Assembly: GCA_024276595.1 (NCBI GenBank)
Contig: JAJRWW010000544.1
Coordinates: 1-15,675 of the forward strand
Direction of reading: 5' to 3'
DNA length: 15,675 nt
From: Myxococcota bacterium
Lineage (GTDB): Bacteria > Myxococcota_A > Polyangia > HGW-17 > JAJRWW01
The translations under genes and the position numbers were made by a program. The notes below the pieces were generated by a model, which ran no database searches, was not told the DNA's origin, and saw only the letters and a list, made by a program, of their open reading frames with translations. Below are positions 1-6,758 of the stretch, in pieces; the stretch's first letter is position 1; every line of letters starts with the position of its first letter.

Positions 1-651
1 GCAGCTTGGTCCGCAGGAGTCGCCGGGCTCCAGGTTCCCGTCGTCGCACTGCTCCCCGACCGCGACATCGATGAAGCCGTTTCCGCACACCTCCGTGGAG
101 AGGCAGTGCGCGGCGCAGCCGTCGCCCGACACGTTGTTCCCGTCGTCGCACACCTCGCCCATGTCCAACACGCCGTTGCCACAGTAGCGCGAGATACAGG
201 CCGTGGAGCAGGTGGAGGATGCGTCTCCGTTTGGAGCGAGACACCTGTCGGGGCGGGAGCTCTCGTCGGCCCCGCAGTCGCAGCTCTCATCGATCCCCGG
301 GTCCACCACGCCGTCGCCACAGGAGGGCAGCTCACAGTCGAGGCGACAGACGTCGGGCACCGTGTCGCTGTTTTGGGCACCGTCGTCGCAGGCCTCGCCT
401 CTGTCGAGCACACCGTCGCCGCAGGATGGCAACGTGCAATCCGTGCGACAGGCGTTGGCGAGGGTGTCGCTGTTTTCATCACCGTCGTCGCACTCCTCCA
501 GCCCCTCCACCACGCCGTCTCCGCAGAGGATCTCTGCTGCGTTGTTGTTGTTTTGGTCGTTGCCGTTGTCATTGCCGGAGCCGGCGCTTCCGCAGGCGAC
601 CAGCAAGATGCTGAGCAGGTACAGGTGAACGCAGGCGAGAATCAGCTTCAT
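1..651 (-). CDS. Cysteine-rich repeat lipoprotein, C-terminus cut by window edge
   Basis: Only the first 217 codons are inside the window; the frame is still open at base 1. The product is probably an outer-membrane-anchored, extracytoplasmic lipoprotein of unknown function. Residues 1-20 form a type II signal peptide ending in lipobox LVAC, with Cys20 as the lipidation site followed by Gly-Ser, which does not suggest inner-membrane retention. An Asn/Asp/Gly-rich linker covers 21-40. Five cysteine-rich units then begin at Cys43, Cys77, Cys111, Cys157 and Cys189, each patterned C-G-(D/N)-G-V...GE-x-C-D-D-G, the signature of the Myxococcus cysteine-rich repeat (DUF4215-like). The third unit is longer and has CDCG instead of CDDG. 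The start is set by AGGAGGAG at 661-668, 9 nt upstream of ATG. Such repeats are probably disulfide-linked surface modules; binding partners cannot be deduced. Confidence 0.88.
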   Translation of the reverse strand, partial: MKLILACVHLYLLSILLVACGSAGSGNDNGNDQNNNNAAEILCGDGVVEGLEECDDGDENSDTLANACRTDCTLPSCGDGVLDRGEACDDGAQNSDTVPDVCRLDCELPSCGDGVVDPGIDESCDCGADESSRPDRCLAPNGDASSTCSTACISRYCGNGVLDMGEVCDDGNNVSGDGCAAHCLSTEVCGNGFIDVAVGEQCDDGNLEPGDSCGPSC

Positions 652-660
652 GGTCAGCGT

Positions 661-695
661 CTCCTCCTGTGGGAAGTAGAACCAAAACCATAACA
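661..695 (-). promoter_or_regulatory. Strong RBS and possible extended -10 for the lipoprotein gene
   Basis: On the minus strand AGGAGGAG (661-668) sits 9 nt before the lipoprotein ATG at 651. Just upstream lies an AT-rich patch unusual for this GC-rich DNA, containing TGTTATGGT (687-695), which reads as an extended -10 (TG-N-TATGGT, 4 of 6 to TATAAT). No convincing -35 hexamer lies 16-18 nt upstream. The RBS is solid; the promoter is a guess. Confidence 0.35.
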
Positions 696-760
696 CAAAT
701 AGCTGTAATGGGGATATCTGGGCCCGGTGCCCCGTGGAGGAGAGGGCGAGCTTGGTCGGG

Positions 761-892
761 CTAATGGGCTGCGGCCGCAGGTCGACGGTGGGCATCGGCC
801 ACGCGTACGGCCTGGCGGTGGTACCAGCGCGCCTCGGGATCCAGGCCCAGCTTCATGAAAAACTGCGCGATGTCGCGGTAGTTGATTCCATG
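761..892 (-). pseudogene. Start-less 43-codon frame, possible gene remnant
   Basis: Between the sigma-54 regulator and the lipoprotein gene, one minus-strand frame stays open from just after a TAA (893-895) to TAG (761-763). Its 43 residues read HGINYRDIAQFFMKLG, then LDPEARWYHRQAVRVAD, then an Ala/Arg/His tail. The composition is balanced (aromatic and acidic residues, Met, Lys) and looks like two amphipathic helices, unlike the Arg/Pro/Ala-rich shadow frames of high-GC DNA. There is no ATG, GTG or TTG at its beginning; the only ATG is residue 13 and has no ribosome-binding site. It could be the C-terminal remnant of a decayed gene or a small gene broken near its start. I do not recognise the family. 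Confidence 0.35.
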
Positions 893-943
893 TTATTCGC
901 TCGGACAGGCGCCGCCGCACCTACGCTGGCCGCTGGAGGCCGG

Positions 944-2302
944 CTACACCAGCCCGTGGCGCCGCAGCAGCTTGTACAGGTGGGCCCGGTCCATCTGGCC
1001 GGTGCGCGCCGCTGCAGAGATGTTTCCCGAGGCGCGGTCGAGCAGGCGGGTCAGGTAGTCCAGCTCGAATCGAAGCAGCAGCTCCTCCTTGGCGAGGCGG
1101 TAGGGCTGGTCGAGGGACACCGGCAGGCGCTGGGAAACCGGGCTTGGGCCCTGCCCCGCTGGTGTGGATGCAGCACCCGCTCGACCTGGCCCCGGTGTGA
1201 GGTGCGGGTCCGAAAGCGCGACCACCCGCTGGACGTGGTTGTACAGCTCCCGCACGTTTCCCGGCCAATGGTAGCGCCTCAGGCCGCTCAGGACACCTGG
1301 CGGGAGCACGTCATCCACTGAGTCATCGGGGAGCCGGCGAAGCAGGCGTCGGGCGAAGCGCTTGGCGAGTGGCCCGATGTCCTCGGAGCGCTCCCGCAGA
1401 GGCGGAAGATCGACGGTCACCACGTTGAGTCGGTAGTACAGATCCTCTCGGAAGGCACCCTCATCCACGGTGAGGTGCAGTGGGCGGTTGGTGGCGGCGA
1501 TGACCCGCACGTCCACGTCCTGATACCGGGTGGCGCCGAGCCGCTTGACCCTGCGGCTCTCCAGGAATCGGAGCAGCTTGGGCTGGAGCCCGAGGGGAAG
1601 CTCCCCGACCTCGTCCAAAAACAGGGTGCCACCGTGGGCCTGCTCCAGGGCGCCCGGGCGATCCCGGTCCGCGCCCGTGAAGGCGCCTCGAACAGCCCCA
1701 AACAGCTCGCCCTCCATGAGGTTAGGGGGGATCGCTCCGCAGTCCACCACGACAAATGGGCCGCCAGAGCGCGAGCTGCTCTCGTGCAGGGCAGACGCAA
1801 CAAGGTCCTTGCCAGTGCCTGTCTCGCCCAGGACGAGCACCGTGGCCTCGGTGCGGGCCACGCGGTCGAGCATGGCGAAGATTGCGCGCATTGCAATGCT
1901 TGGGCCCACCAGGTCTCCATAGGTCTCCCTGGGCCAGAGCTCCACCGTGCGAGAGGAGCTGCCCACCTCGAATGACAGGACGGACTGCCCCAGACCAATG
2001 TGCTGCCCGGGCTCCAGCTCGGCCGCCTGGATCCGCACGGCGTTTATGAAGGTGCCGTTGCTGCTCTGCAGATCCCGGATCGTCGCCGAGCCGCCCTCGA
2101 CGCGCACCTCGGCGTGGAGCCGCGAGACCGCGGGGTCGCTCAGAGGCAGGTGGCACCTGGCGTTCGTCCCGATGACCAGGCGTGAGCCATCAAAGGGCAC
2201 CCGCTTGCCCTGGTCCGGGCCGGAGAGGACCTCGATGGCGCATTGCCGAATCTCGAGGACAGAGCCCGCACCCGGAATCGAGAGAACATCCGTAAGCTTC
2301 AT
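944..2302 (-). CDS. FHA-domain sigma-54-dependent transcriptional activator
   Basis: This 452-aa cytoplasmic regulator is an enhancer-binding protein that uses ATP hydrolysis to remodel sigma-54 RNA polymerase. An FHA domain spans about 25-112, with the phosphothreonine-pocket pattern R-L-V-I-G-T, SRLH (60-63) and SSNGTFIN (80-87), so the input is probably a Ser/Thr-phosphorylated partner rather than a response-regulator Asp. The AAA+ domain has Walker A GETGTGKD (159-166), the sigma-54 contact loop GAFTGA (206-211), Walker B GGTLFLDE (224-231), REDLYYRLNV (285-294) and WPGNVREL (346-353). A Fis-type helix-turn-helix occupies 425-450. ATG at 2302 is preferred over the upstream in-frame starts at 2311 and 2398 because GAGG/AGGA lies 8-10 nt before it and the added residues look non-coding. 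The gene is divergent from the helicase-nuclease pair. Targets are unknown. Confidence 0.93.
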   Translation of the reverse strand: MKLTDVLSIPGAGSVLEIRQCAIEVLSGPDQGKRVPFDGSRLVIGTNARCHLPLSDPAVSRLHAEVRVEGGSATIRDLQSSNGTFINAVRIQAAELEPGQHIGLGQSVLSFEVGSSSRTVELWPRETYGDLVGPSIAMRAIFAMLDRVARTEATVLVLGETGTGKDLVASALHESSSRSGGPFVVVDCGAIPPNLMEGELFGAVRGAFTGADRDRPGALEQAHGGTLFLDEVGELPLGLQPKLLRFLESRRVKRLGATRYQDVDVRVIAATNRPLHLTVDEGAFREDLYYRLNVVTVDLPPLRERSEDIGPLAKRFARRLLRRLPDDSVDDVLPPGVLSGLRRYHWPGNVRELYNHVQRVVALSDPHLTPGPGRAGAASTPAGQGPSPVSQRLPVSLDQPYRLAKEELLLRFELDYLTRLLDRASGNISAAARTGQMDRAHLYKLLRRHGLV

Positions 2303-2346
2303 AGGTATCATCCTCGGCCAAGAGTCGAAAAACGCCAGCGGATCGC

Positions 2347-2375
2347 AAGATAGATCGGATTCGAGGGGCTGGGAA
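2347..2375 (-). promoter_or_regulatory. Candidate sigma-70 promoter for the FHA regulator
   Basis: On the minus strand TTCCCA (2370-2375) and TATCTT (2347-2352) are separated by 17 bp, each matching 4 of 6 consensus bases. The position allows a leader of about 40 nt before ATG 2302. It is the best sigma-70-like pair I found in the 202-bp divergent gap, but in GC-rich DNA such matches are weak evidence. No clear -24/-12 sigma-54 promoter was seen here. Confidence 0.3.
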
Positions 2376-2465
2376 GGGGCGCCAACCGGCGCAGCCATCC
2401 ACGGATCCCCAGGCTGGATGCGCTCGGGCGGCTGGAGAGCAACAGGGGCTCGAAGGGGCAGATAA

Positions 2466-2501
2466 CCTCTGGCAGGGGCGTGGTCCCCTGAGGATCAGAG
2501 G
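2466..2501 (+). promoter_or_regulatory. Nested inverted repeat over the helicase ribosome-binding site
   Basis: Outer arms CCTCTG (2466-2471) and CAGAGG (2496-2501) enclose inner arms AGGGG (2474-2478) and CCCCT (2485-2489) around the loop CGTGGT. The structure ends 3 nt before ATG 2505. Its 3' outer arm contains AGAGG (2497-2501), the best Shine-Dalgarno match for the alternative in-frame ATG at 2511 (9-nt spacing). The hairpin could mask initiation in RNA or be a protein-binding operator in DNA. The start codon itself lies in a CTCATGAG palindrome (2502-2509). Confidence 0.4.
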
Positions 2502-2504
2502 CTC

Positions 2505-3905
2505 ATGAGGATGACCTTCGACCGCGGGACAGTGCTGCTGACACCCACAGCGGCTGGAGAGTCGCCCGAGGGCTGGCCAGGGGTCATGTGGGATCCCCGC
2601 GTGACCCGCTGGCGGGCGCCAGCCTGGCGTCGCGGGGAGCTGCTGCGCCGCTGCGCCCAGGAGGGGCTGGCGGTGGAGGGCCGCGTTGGGGAGGCATCCC
2701 GCTGGCGGGTGTACCCCTGGCCACTTGTGAGTCTGCGCTCCTACCAGGGGGCTGCCCTCTGTGCGTGGAGGCTCGCCGGGAGGAGGGGCATCGTGGCCCT
2801 GCCCACCGGGAGCGGAAAGACCTGGGTGGCCCTGGGCGCAATGGCCGAGCAGGCGGCTCCGACCCTGTGCGTGGTCCCCACCAGGGTGCTCATGCACCAG
2901 TGGTGGGAGGCCATCAGCCGGCTCTATCCAGGGCCGGTGGGCCTTTGGGGAGATGGAAAGCGGCGCCTGTACCCGGTGACCGTCACCACCTTCGAGAGCG
3001 CCTACCGGCACATGGCCACATGGGGAGACCGCTTCAGCTTGCTGGTGGTGGATGAGGCCCATCATTTCGGCCAGTCCGCCCAGGACAGCATCCTCCAGAT
3101 GTGCGCCGCCCGGGCCCGCCTGGGCCTTACCGCCACCCCCCCCGGGCCCGGGCCTCGCGCCGAGAGGCTCCATGAGCTGCTGGGCGCGCAGGTCTTCTCC
3201 ACGAAGATCGAGGAGCTGCGGGGCAAGCACCTGGCCGACTTTCAGCGCATCTCCCTCGTGGTGGACTTCGTCCCCGAGGAGCGGCGAGGCTACGACCTGG
3301 ACTACGGCGCCTTCCGCTCCTTCTACCTGCCCTTTCGCCGGCGCAGCCCAGAGGCCTCCTGGGTGGAGTTCGTGCGGGAGGCCAGCCGCTCGGATGACGG
3401 GCGCAGGGCCCTGGCCGCATGGCGCGCGAGCCGTCGCAGGCTGGGCTACCACAGGGCAAAGGCGGAGGCGCTGCGCTGGCTCCTTTCAGAGCACAGCCAG
3501 CGGAAGGTGCTCATCTTCACGCCGGACAACGAGACAGCCTACAAGGTCGCCAGCGAGCACCTGGTGATGCCGATCACATGCGACATCGGGCGCGCTGAGC
3601 GGGCACGATGCCTGGAGCATTTTCGCGCCGGGAGGCTGCGGAGGCTGGTCTCCTCCAGGGTGCTGAACGAGGGCCTGGATGTGCCAGATGCCGAGGTGGG
3701 GATCATCGTGGGCGGCGGTGGGTCACTGCGGGAGTACCTGCAGCGCCTGGGCAGAATCCTGCGTCCGGCCAGGGGAAAGATGGCCGTCCTGGTGGAGCTG
3801 ACCACCCGGGCCACACCAGAGAGCAGGCGCTTTCGCCAGCGGGAGATGAGCCTCGGGGAGAGCCTCCCGGCGGTGAGCCTCCGGGGGAAGGCTGGTGAGA
3901 GGTGA
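2505..3905 (+). CDS. XPB-like SF2 DNA helicase, partner of the DUF790 nuclease
   Basis: This 466-aa superfamily 2 helicase resembles archaeal/bacterial XPB. The N-terminal 90 residues, with FDRGTV (5-10) and RAPAWR (37-42), fit the damage-recognition-like domain of that family. Motifs follow in order: I PTGSGKT (100-106), Ia VVPTRVLMHQW (123-133), II DEAH (183-186), III LTATP (208-212), IV VLIFTPDNE (335-343), V NEGLDVPDAEVGI (388-400) and VI QRLGRILRP (413-421). A thumb-like insert lies at about 238-330. XPB proteins usually carry R-E-D shortly after TATP; here the stretch reads PGPGPRAER, so the tripeptide is absent. The family opens duplex DNA with ATP. The stop overlaps the GTG of the nuclease gene, implying coupled translation and a complex. 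ATG 2505 is chosen, but ATG 2511 is possible. The archaeal-type role in repair is inferred by homology. Confidence 0.9.
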   Translation: MRMTFDRGTVLLTPTAAGESPEGWPGVMWDPRVTRWRAPAWRRGELLRRCAQEGLAVEGRVGEASRWRVYPWPLVSLRSYQGAALCAWRLAGRRGIVALPTGSGKTWVALGAMAEQAAPTLCVVPTRVLMHQWWEAISRLYPGPVGLWGDGKRRLYPVTVTTFESAYRHMATWGDRFSLLVVDEAHHFGQSAQDSILQMCAARARLGLTATPPGPGPRAERLHELLGAQVFSTKIEELRGKHLADFQRISLVVDFVPEERRGYDLDYGAFRSFYLPFRRRSPEASWVEFVREASRSDDGRRALAAWRASRRRLGYHRAKAEALRWLLSEHSQRKVLIFTPDNETAYKVASEHLVMPITCDIGRAERARCLEHFRAGRLRRLVSSRVLNEGLDVPDAEVGIIVGGGGSLREYLQRLGRILRPARGKMAVLVELTTRATPESRRFRQREMSLGESLPAVSLRGKAGER

Positions 3906-5110
3906 TCCCCTGGCAGATGCTCGACTACGTGGAGGTGTCGGGGGAGATCGCCCCGAGCTACCTGGGCGAGGCGGACACGGTCTGGCTCAGGGCCCTCCTG
4001 GACGCCTACGAGCGGCACGTGGGCCACCAAAGGAGGGAGCTGGAGGAGCACCTCCAGGCGCCCCTGTCGGTGGCCTGCGATCCCCGCAGCCTCCGGCGGG
4101 CTCGTCTGGTGCTGGACAGGATCTGGCCCACTGAGCCCGGCGTCGGGATCGGACCGCGGCGCCTTCGGGAGGAGCTGTTTCTGGCGGCCGCAGAGGACCC
4201 TGACAGGGAGCGGGTCGTCGAGAGGGTTGCGAGGAGGCTGGGGCTTCGGCCGAGGGTGGTGATGGACTCCCTGTTCGCCGATCTTCCTCCCCAGCGGCGC
4301 CTGGCCCCGATGCCCGCAGGCCTGAGCCCATGGGAGCTCGCCCTCCGGGTGAACCAGGCCACGGCGCAGTCGGTGCTGCGACGCTCCCGTCGGGTGCTCG
4401 TTGAGCTCGTGGGCAACGCCCGGGCGCTGGTGGCTCAGGCCAGGTGGGGCGGGCTCATGGCAGTGGCGCGCCCGGCCCGAGAGGGCGCCGGGCTGACCCT
4501 GGAGATCTCCGGGCCCCTGAGCCTCTTTTGCAGGTCCCTGGTGTATGGCCGCACCCTGGCCGCGCTCCTGCCGCTGCTCACCCGGTGCGACAGCTTCTTG
4601 CTCCGGGCCGACTGCGAGGTTGGGGACCGGCTCCGCCGCTTCGTGCTCCGGTCCACGGATCCGGTCTTTCCTGCGGCGGAGCCCCGGCGCTTCGCGAGCC
4701 AGGTGGAGGCGCGCTTTTTTCGCGACTTCGCAAAGCTGGCCCCTGACTGGGACATCATTAGGGAGCCAGAGCCCCTGGTGGCGGACCGGTGGCTGCTGTT
4801 TCCCGACTTCGCGCTTTGGCACCGGCGCCAGAGGTGGCGGAGGTGGCTCCTGGAGATTGTGGGGTACTGGACCCAGGACTACCTGCGAAAGAAGATGGAT
4901 CGGCTGAGGCTCGCCCGTCGAGGAGATCTCATCCTTGCGGTGGACAGGGACCGCCGCTGCGGCCCAGAGAGCGAGCAGGTGAGCCGCGTGGTGAGCCCCG
5001 AGGAGGTGGTGGGGGGTGATCGGGTGATCTGGTACCGGCGACGGGTGGATCCCGAGGCAGTGCTGCGGATCCTGGAGGGTCAGAGGCCTGGCCTGCCCCG
5101 GCCCCGGTGA
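3902..5110 (+). CDS. DUF790/Bax1-like structure-specific nuclease
   Basis: The 402-aa product matches the DUF790 family, whose archaeal members (Bax1) bind XPB and cut DNA near bubbles or forks. The N-terminus (MLDYVEVSGEIAPSYLGEAD) has the typical family opening. The central part holds the conserved NQATAQSVLRRS run and a GPLSLFCRSLVYGRTLAALL segment. The C-terminal nuclease core shows PDF with Asp302, then LEIVGYWT with Glu318 and K330-K331, a D...E-x-x-x-x-W...K arrangement typical of a restriction-endonuclease-like fold with metal-binding acidic residues, so the enzyme looks intact. Translation probably starts at GTG 3902, which shares GTGA with the helicase stop; ATG 3917 would remove a conserved N-terminal part. 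Adjacency to the XPB-like gene independently supports the assignment. The biological substrate in bacteria is not established from sequence. Confidence 0.87.
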   Translation: MIPWQMLDYVEVSGEIAPSYLGEADTVWLRALLDAYERHVGHQRRELEEHLQAPLSVACDPRSLRRARLVLDRIWPTEPGVGIGPRRLREELFLAAAEDPDRERVVERVARRLGLRPRVVMDSLFADLPPQRRLAPMPAGLSPWELALRVNQATAQSVLRRSRRVLVELVGNARALVAQARWGGLMAVARPAREGAGLTLEISGPLSLFCRSLVYGRTLAALLPLLTRCDSFLLRADCEVGDRLRRFVLRSTDPVFPAAEPRRFASQVEARFFRDFAKLAPDWDIIREPEPLVADRWLLFPDFALWHRRQRWRRWLLEIVGYWTQDYLRKKMDRLRLARRGDLILAVDRDRRCGPESEQVSRVVSPEEVVGGDRVIWYRRRVDPEAVLRILEGQRPGLPRPR

Positions 5111-5145
5111 GCTGGGAGTGGCGCCGTGACACAAGGTCGCGAGGC

Positions 5146-5165
5146 CGGCCCCGGGCGAAGGGCCG
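5146..5165. terminator. Short GC hairpin between convergent genes
   Basis: CGGCCC (5146-5151) and GGGCCG (5160-5165) can pair around an 8-nt loop, in the 58-bp gap between the stops of the nuclease gene (plus) and the FGGY kinase gene (minus). The stem is only 6 bp and lacks a T-tract on either strand, so it may be a weak or Rho-assisted termination site, or just chance in GC-rich DNA. Confidence 0.25.
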
Positions 5166-5168
5166 CCG

Positions 5169-6737
5169 CTACTGGGGCGCCCGCGGATAGCCAGTGATGC
5201 TCTGGATCTCCTCGTAAAGTGGCCTCAGTCGCCGGTACATCTTGAGGTAGACCCGCCTGTATAGCTCGTCGTAGATCTGGCTGGACTCTCGGTCGGGCTC
5301 GAAGGTGTCCCGCACCCTGGTCATCTCCCGCACCGCCACATGGAAGTCGGAGTGCAGCCCAAGCCCCACAGCCAGGTTGATGGCCGCTCCCAGGCCGCTG
5401 GCCTCGTACACGTGGGGGCGGGAGGTGGGGAGGCCGAAGATGTCGGCCGTAAGCTGCATCGCCGCCTCGGACTGGGACCCCCCGCCAGCCACCCGGAGCC
5501 CTTGGGTGCGCACCCTGGCGCGCCTCTCGGTGCGCTCCTTTCCCTCTCTCAAGGCGTAGGCGAGCCCTTCGAGCATGGCCCGGTACACGTGCGCACGGGT
5601 GTGGACGTCCCCGAACCCGATGATGGCGCCCTTGGCCTCCGGCCCGGGCACCTTGATTCCCGGAGACCAGTAGGGCTGGAGGGTGAGCCCGAGGGAGCCG
5701 GGCGGCACGGCGTTCACCAGCTCGTCGAAGAGCTCCTCCGGAGCCACGCCGCGCTCCTGGGCGATCCTCTGCTCCCTGTGTCCGAACTGCTGCTTGAACC
5801 AGGAGACCATCCAGTAGCCCCGGTAGACCTGAACCTCCAGGCTGTAGGCTCCAGTGACCGCAGAGGGGAAGGGGGGGATGAGGGGGATGGCCTCGGCGTA
5901 GCGACGAAGGGTGGTGTTGATGGTGGCGGTGGTGCCGTAGCTGAGGCAGGCCACCTGAGGCTGGATGCAGCCCGCTCCCAGGACCTCGCACGCCTTGTCG
6001 GCCGCCGCAGCCACCAGGGGCAGGCCCGCGGGGATCCCCGTCTGCCTGGAGGCCTCTGCGGTGATCTCCCCAAGGCGCTGGCCCGGGGGAAAGATATCCG
6101 GGAGCATGGAAGGCTCGACCGGGATCGCCTGCCACTTCCAGTCCGAGGGGCGGGCCCAGCGCAGCCTCTTGTAGTCGAAGGGCACATAGCCCACCTGGCA
6201 GCTAACCGAGTCCACGAACCTTCCCACCAGGCGATGGGTGAGAAACCCAGAGAGCAGGAGGAACTTGTGGGTGGCCTTCCAGACGTCCGGCTGGTGCTTG
6301 CGGATCCAGTTGGCCTCGCAGTCGGCCATGAGCTGTCGGACGGACGCGCCCATGCCGGCGACCCGCAGCAGCAGGCCCCACAGGCCCCGAATGTCCCCCA
6401 GGCCGTCGGTGCGGCGCTGGTCCAGCCAGACGATGGCGGGTCGCAGGGGGCGCCCTTGGGCGTCCACGTTCACCACGGTGGCGCGCTGAGTTGTGAGCGC
6501 CACGCCGACCACCGAGTCGGAGGGAACCGGGCTTTTTACCCAGAGCTTCTGACACGCCTCGCACAAGGAAGCCCAGTAGTAGTCCGGATCCTGCTCCGCC
6601 CAGCCAGGGTGGTCCGAGTAGTAGGGCTCTATCTGCACCTGGCTCTTGGCGACCATGTTGCCCCGCAGGTCGAAAAGCAGCGCTCGCACGGACTGGGTGC
6701 CGTTGTCGATGGCCAGCAGGTGGTCCTTTGAGCTCAT
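5169..6737 (-). CDS. FGGY-family carbohydrate kinase (xylulokinase-like)
   Basis: A 522-aa sugar kinase of the FGGY/actin-like ATPase fold, full length for the family. It would phosphorylate a sugar or sugar alcohol in the cytoplasm with ATP. The N-terminal phosphate-binding loop is AIDNGTQSVRALLFD (9-23), WLDQRR (104-109) follows, and the presumed catalytic base is Asp247 in AAAADKACEVLGAG. ATP-binding parts include LSYGTTATI (265-273), the FGGY signature region around HVYRAMLEGLAYALREG (383-399) and VAGGGSQSEA (416-425). It is closest in feel to xylulokinase/XylB-type proteins, but substrate cannot be fixed from sequence, and no sugar transporter, isomerase or repressor lies nearby. ATG 6737 has GGAGG 5 nt upstream, and truB ends 21 nt before it, so it is probably the last gene of the minus-strand cluster. 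Confidence 0.9.
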   Translation of the reverse strand: MSSKDHLLAIDNGTQSVRALLFDLRGNMVAKSQVQIEPYYSDHPGWAEQDPDYYWASLCEACQKLWVKSPVPSDSVVGVALTTQRATVVNVDAQGRPLRPAIVWLDQRRTDGLGDIRGLWGLLLRVAGMGASVRQLMADCEANWIRKHQPDVWKATHKFLLLSGFLTHRLVGRFVDSVSCQVGYVPFDYKRLRWARPSDWKWQAIPVEPSMLPDIFPPGQRLGEITAEASRQTGIPAGLPLVAAAADKACEVLGAGCIQPQVACLSYGTTATINTTLRRYAEAIPLIPPFPSAVTGAYSLEVQVYRGYWMVSWFKQQFGHREQRIAQERGVAPEELFDELVNAVPPGSLGLTLQPYWSPGIKVPGPEAKGAIIGFGDVHTRAHVYRAMLEGLAYALREGKERTERRARVRTQGLRVAGGGSQSEAAMQLTADIFGLPTSRPHVYEASGLGAAINLAVGLGLHSDFHVAVREMTRVRDTFEPDRESSQIYDELYRRVYLKMYRRLRPLYEEIQSITGYPRAPQ

Positions 6738-6758
6738 GGCTGCCTCCGCCTCACGGGT

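Noticed and set aside
40..540. Regular GTCGTCGCA-like repeats resembling a CRISPR or tandem array
   Set aside because: The periodicity follows codons of the CDDG repeat units of the lipoprotein; spacing is irregular and there are no unique spacers.
106..693. Plus-strand open frame opposite the cysteine-rich lipoprotein
   Set aside because: Val/Ala/His-rich antisense of the repeat units; the minus strand has signal peptide, lipobox and strong RBS.
769..780. Perfect 12-bp palindrome CTGCGGCCGCAG
   Set aside because: It lies at the tail of the remnant frame; short GC palindromes are expected by chance here and no second copy or adjacent site supports a function.
2303..2398. Upstream start extending the FHA regulator by 32 residues
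   Set aside because: The extension has no family character, no ribosome-binding site, and would cover the candidate promoter; ATG 2302 has a well-placed AGGA.
2190..3452. Minus-strand open frame of 420 codons opposite the helicase
   Set aside because: Low-complexity Gly/Pro/Ala/His shadow that also runs into the sigma-54 regulator gene in another frame.
3539..5134. Minus-strand open frame of 531 codons opposite the helicase and nuclease genes
   Set aside because: Pro/His/Gln-rich shadow crossing two recognised plus-strand genes; no start signal or domain.
5340..6731. Plus-strand open frame of 463 codons opposite the FGGY kinase
   Set aside because: Antisense shadow; the kinase motifs are all on the minus strand and no known domain is visible in the shadow.
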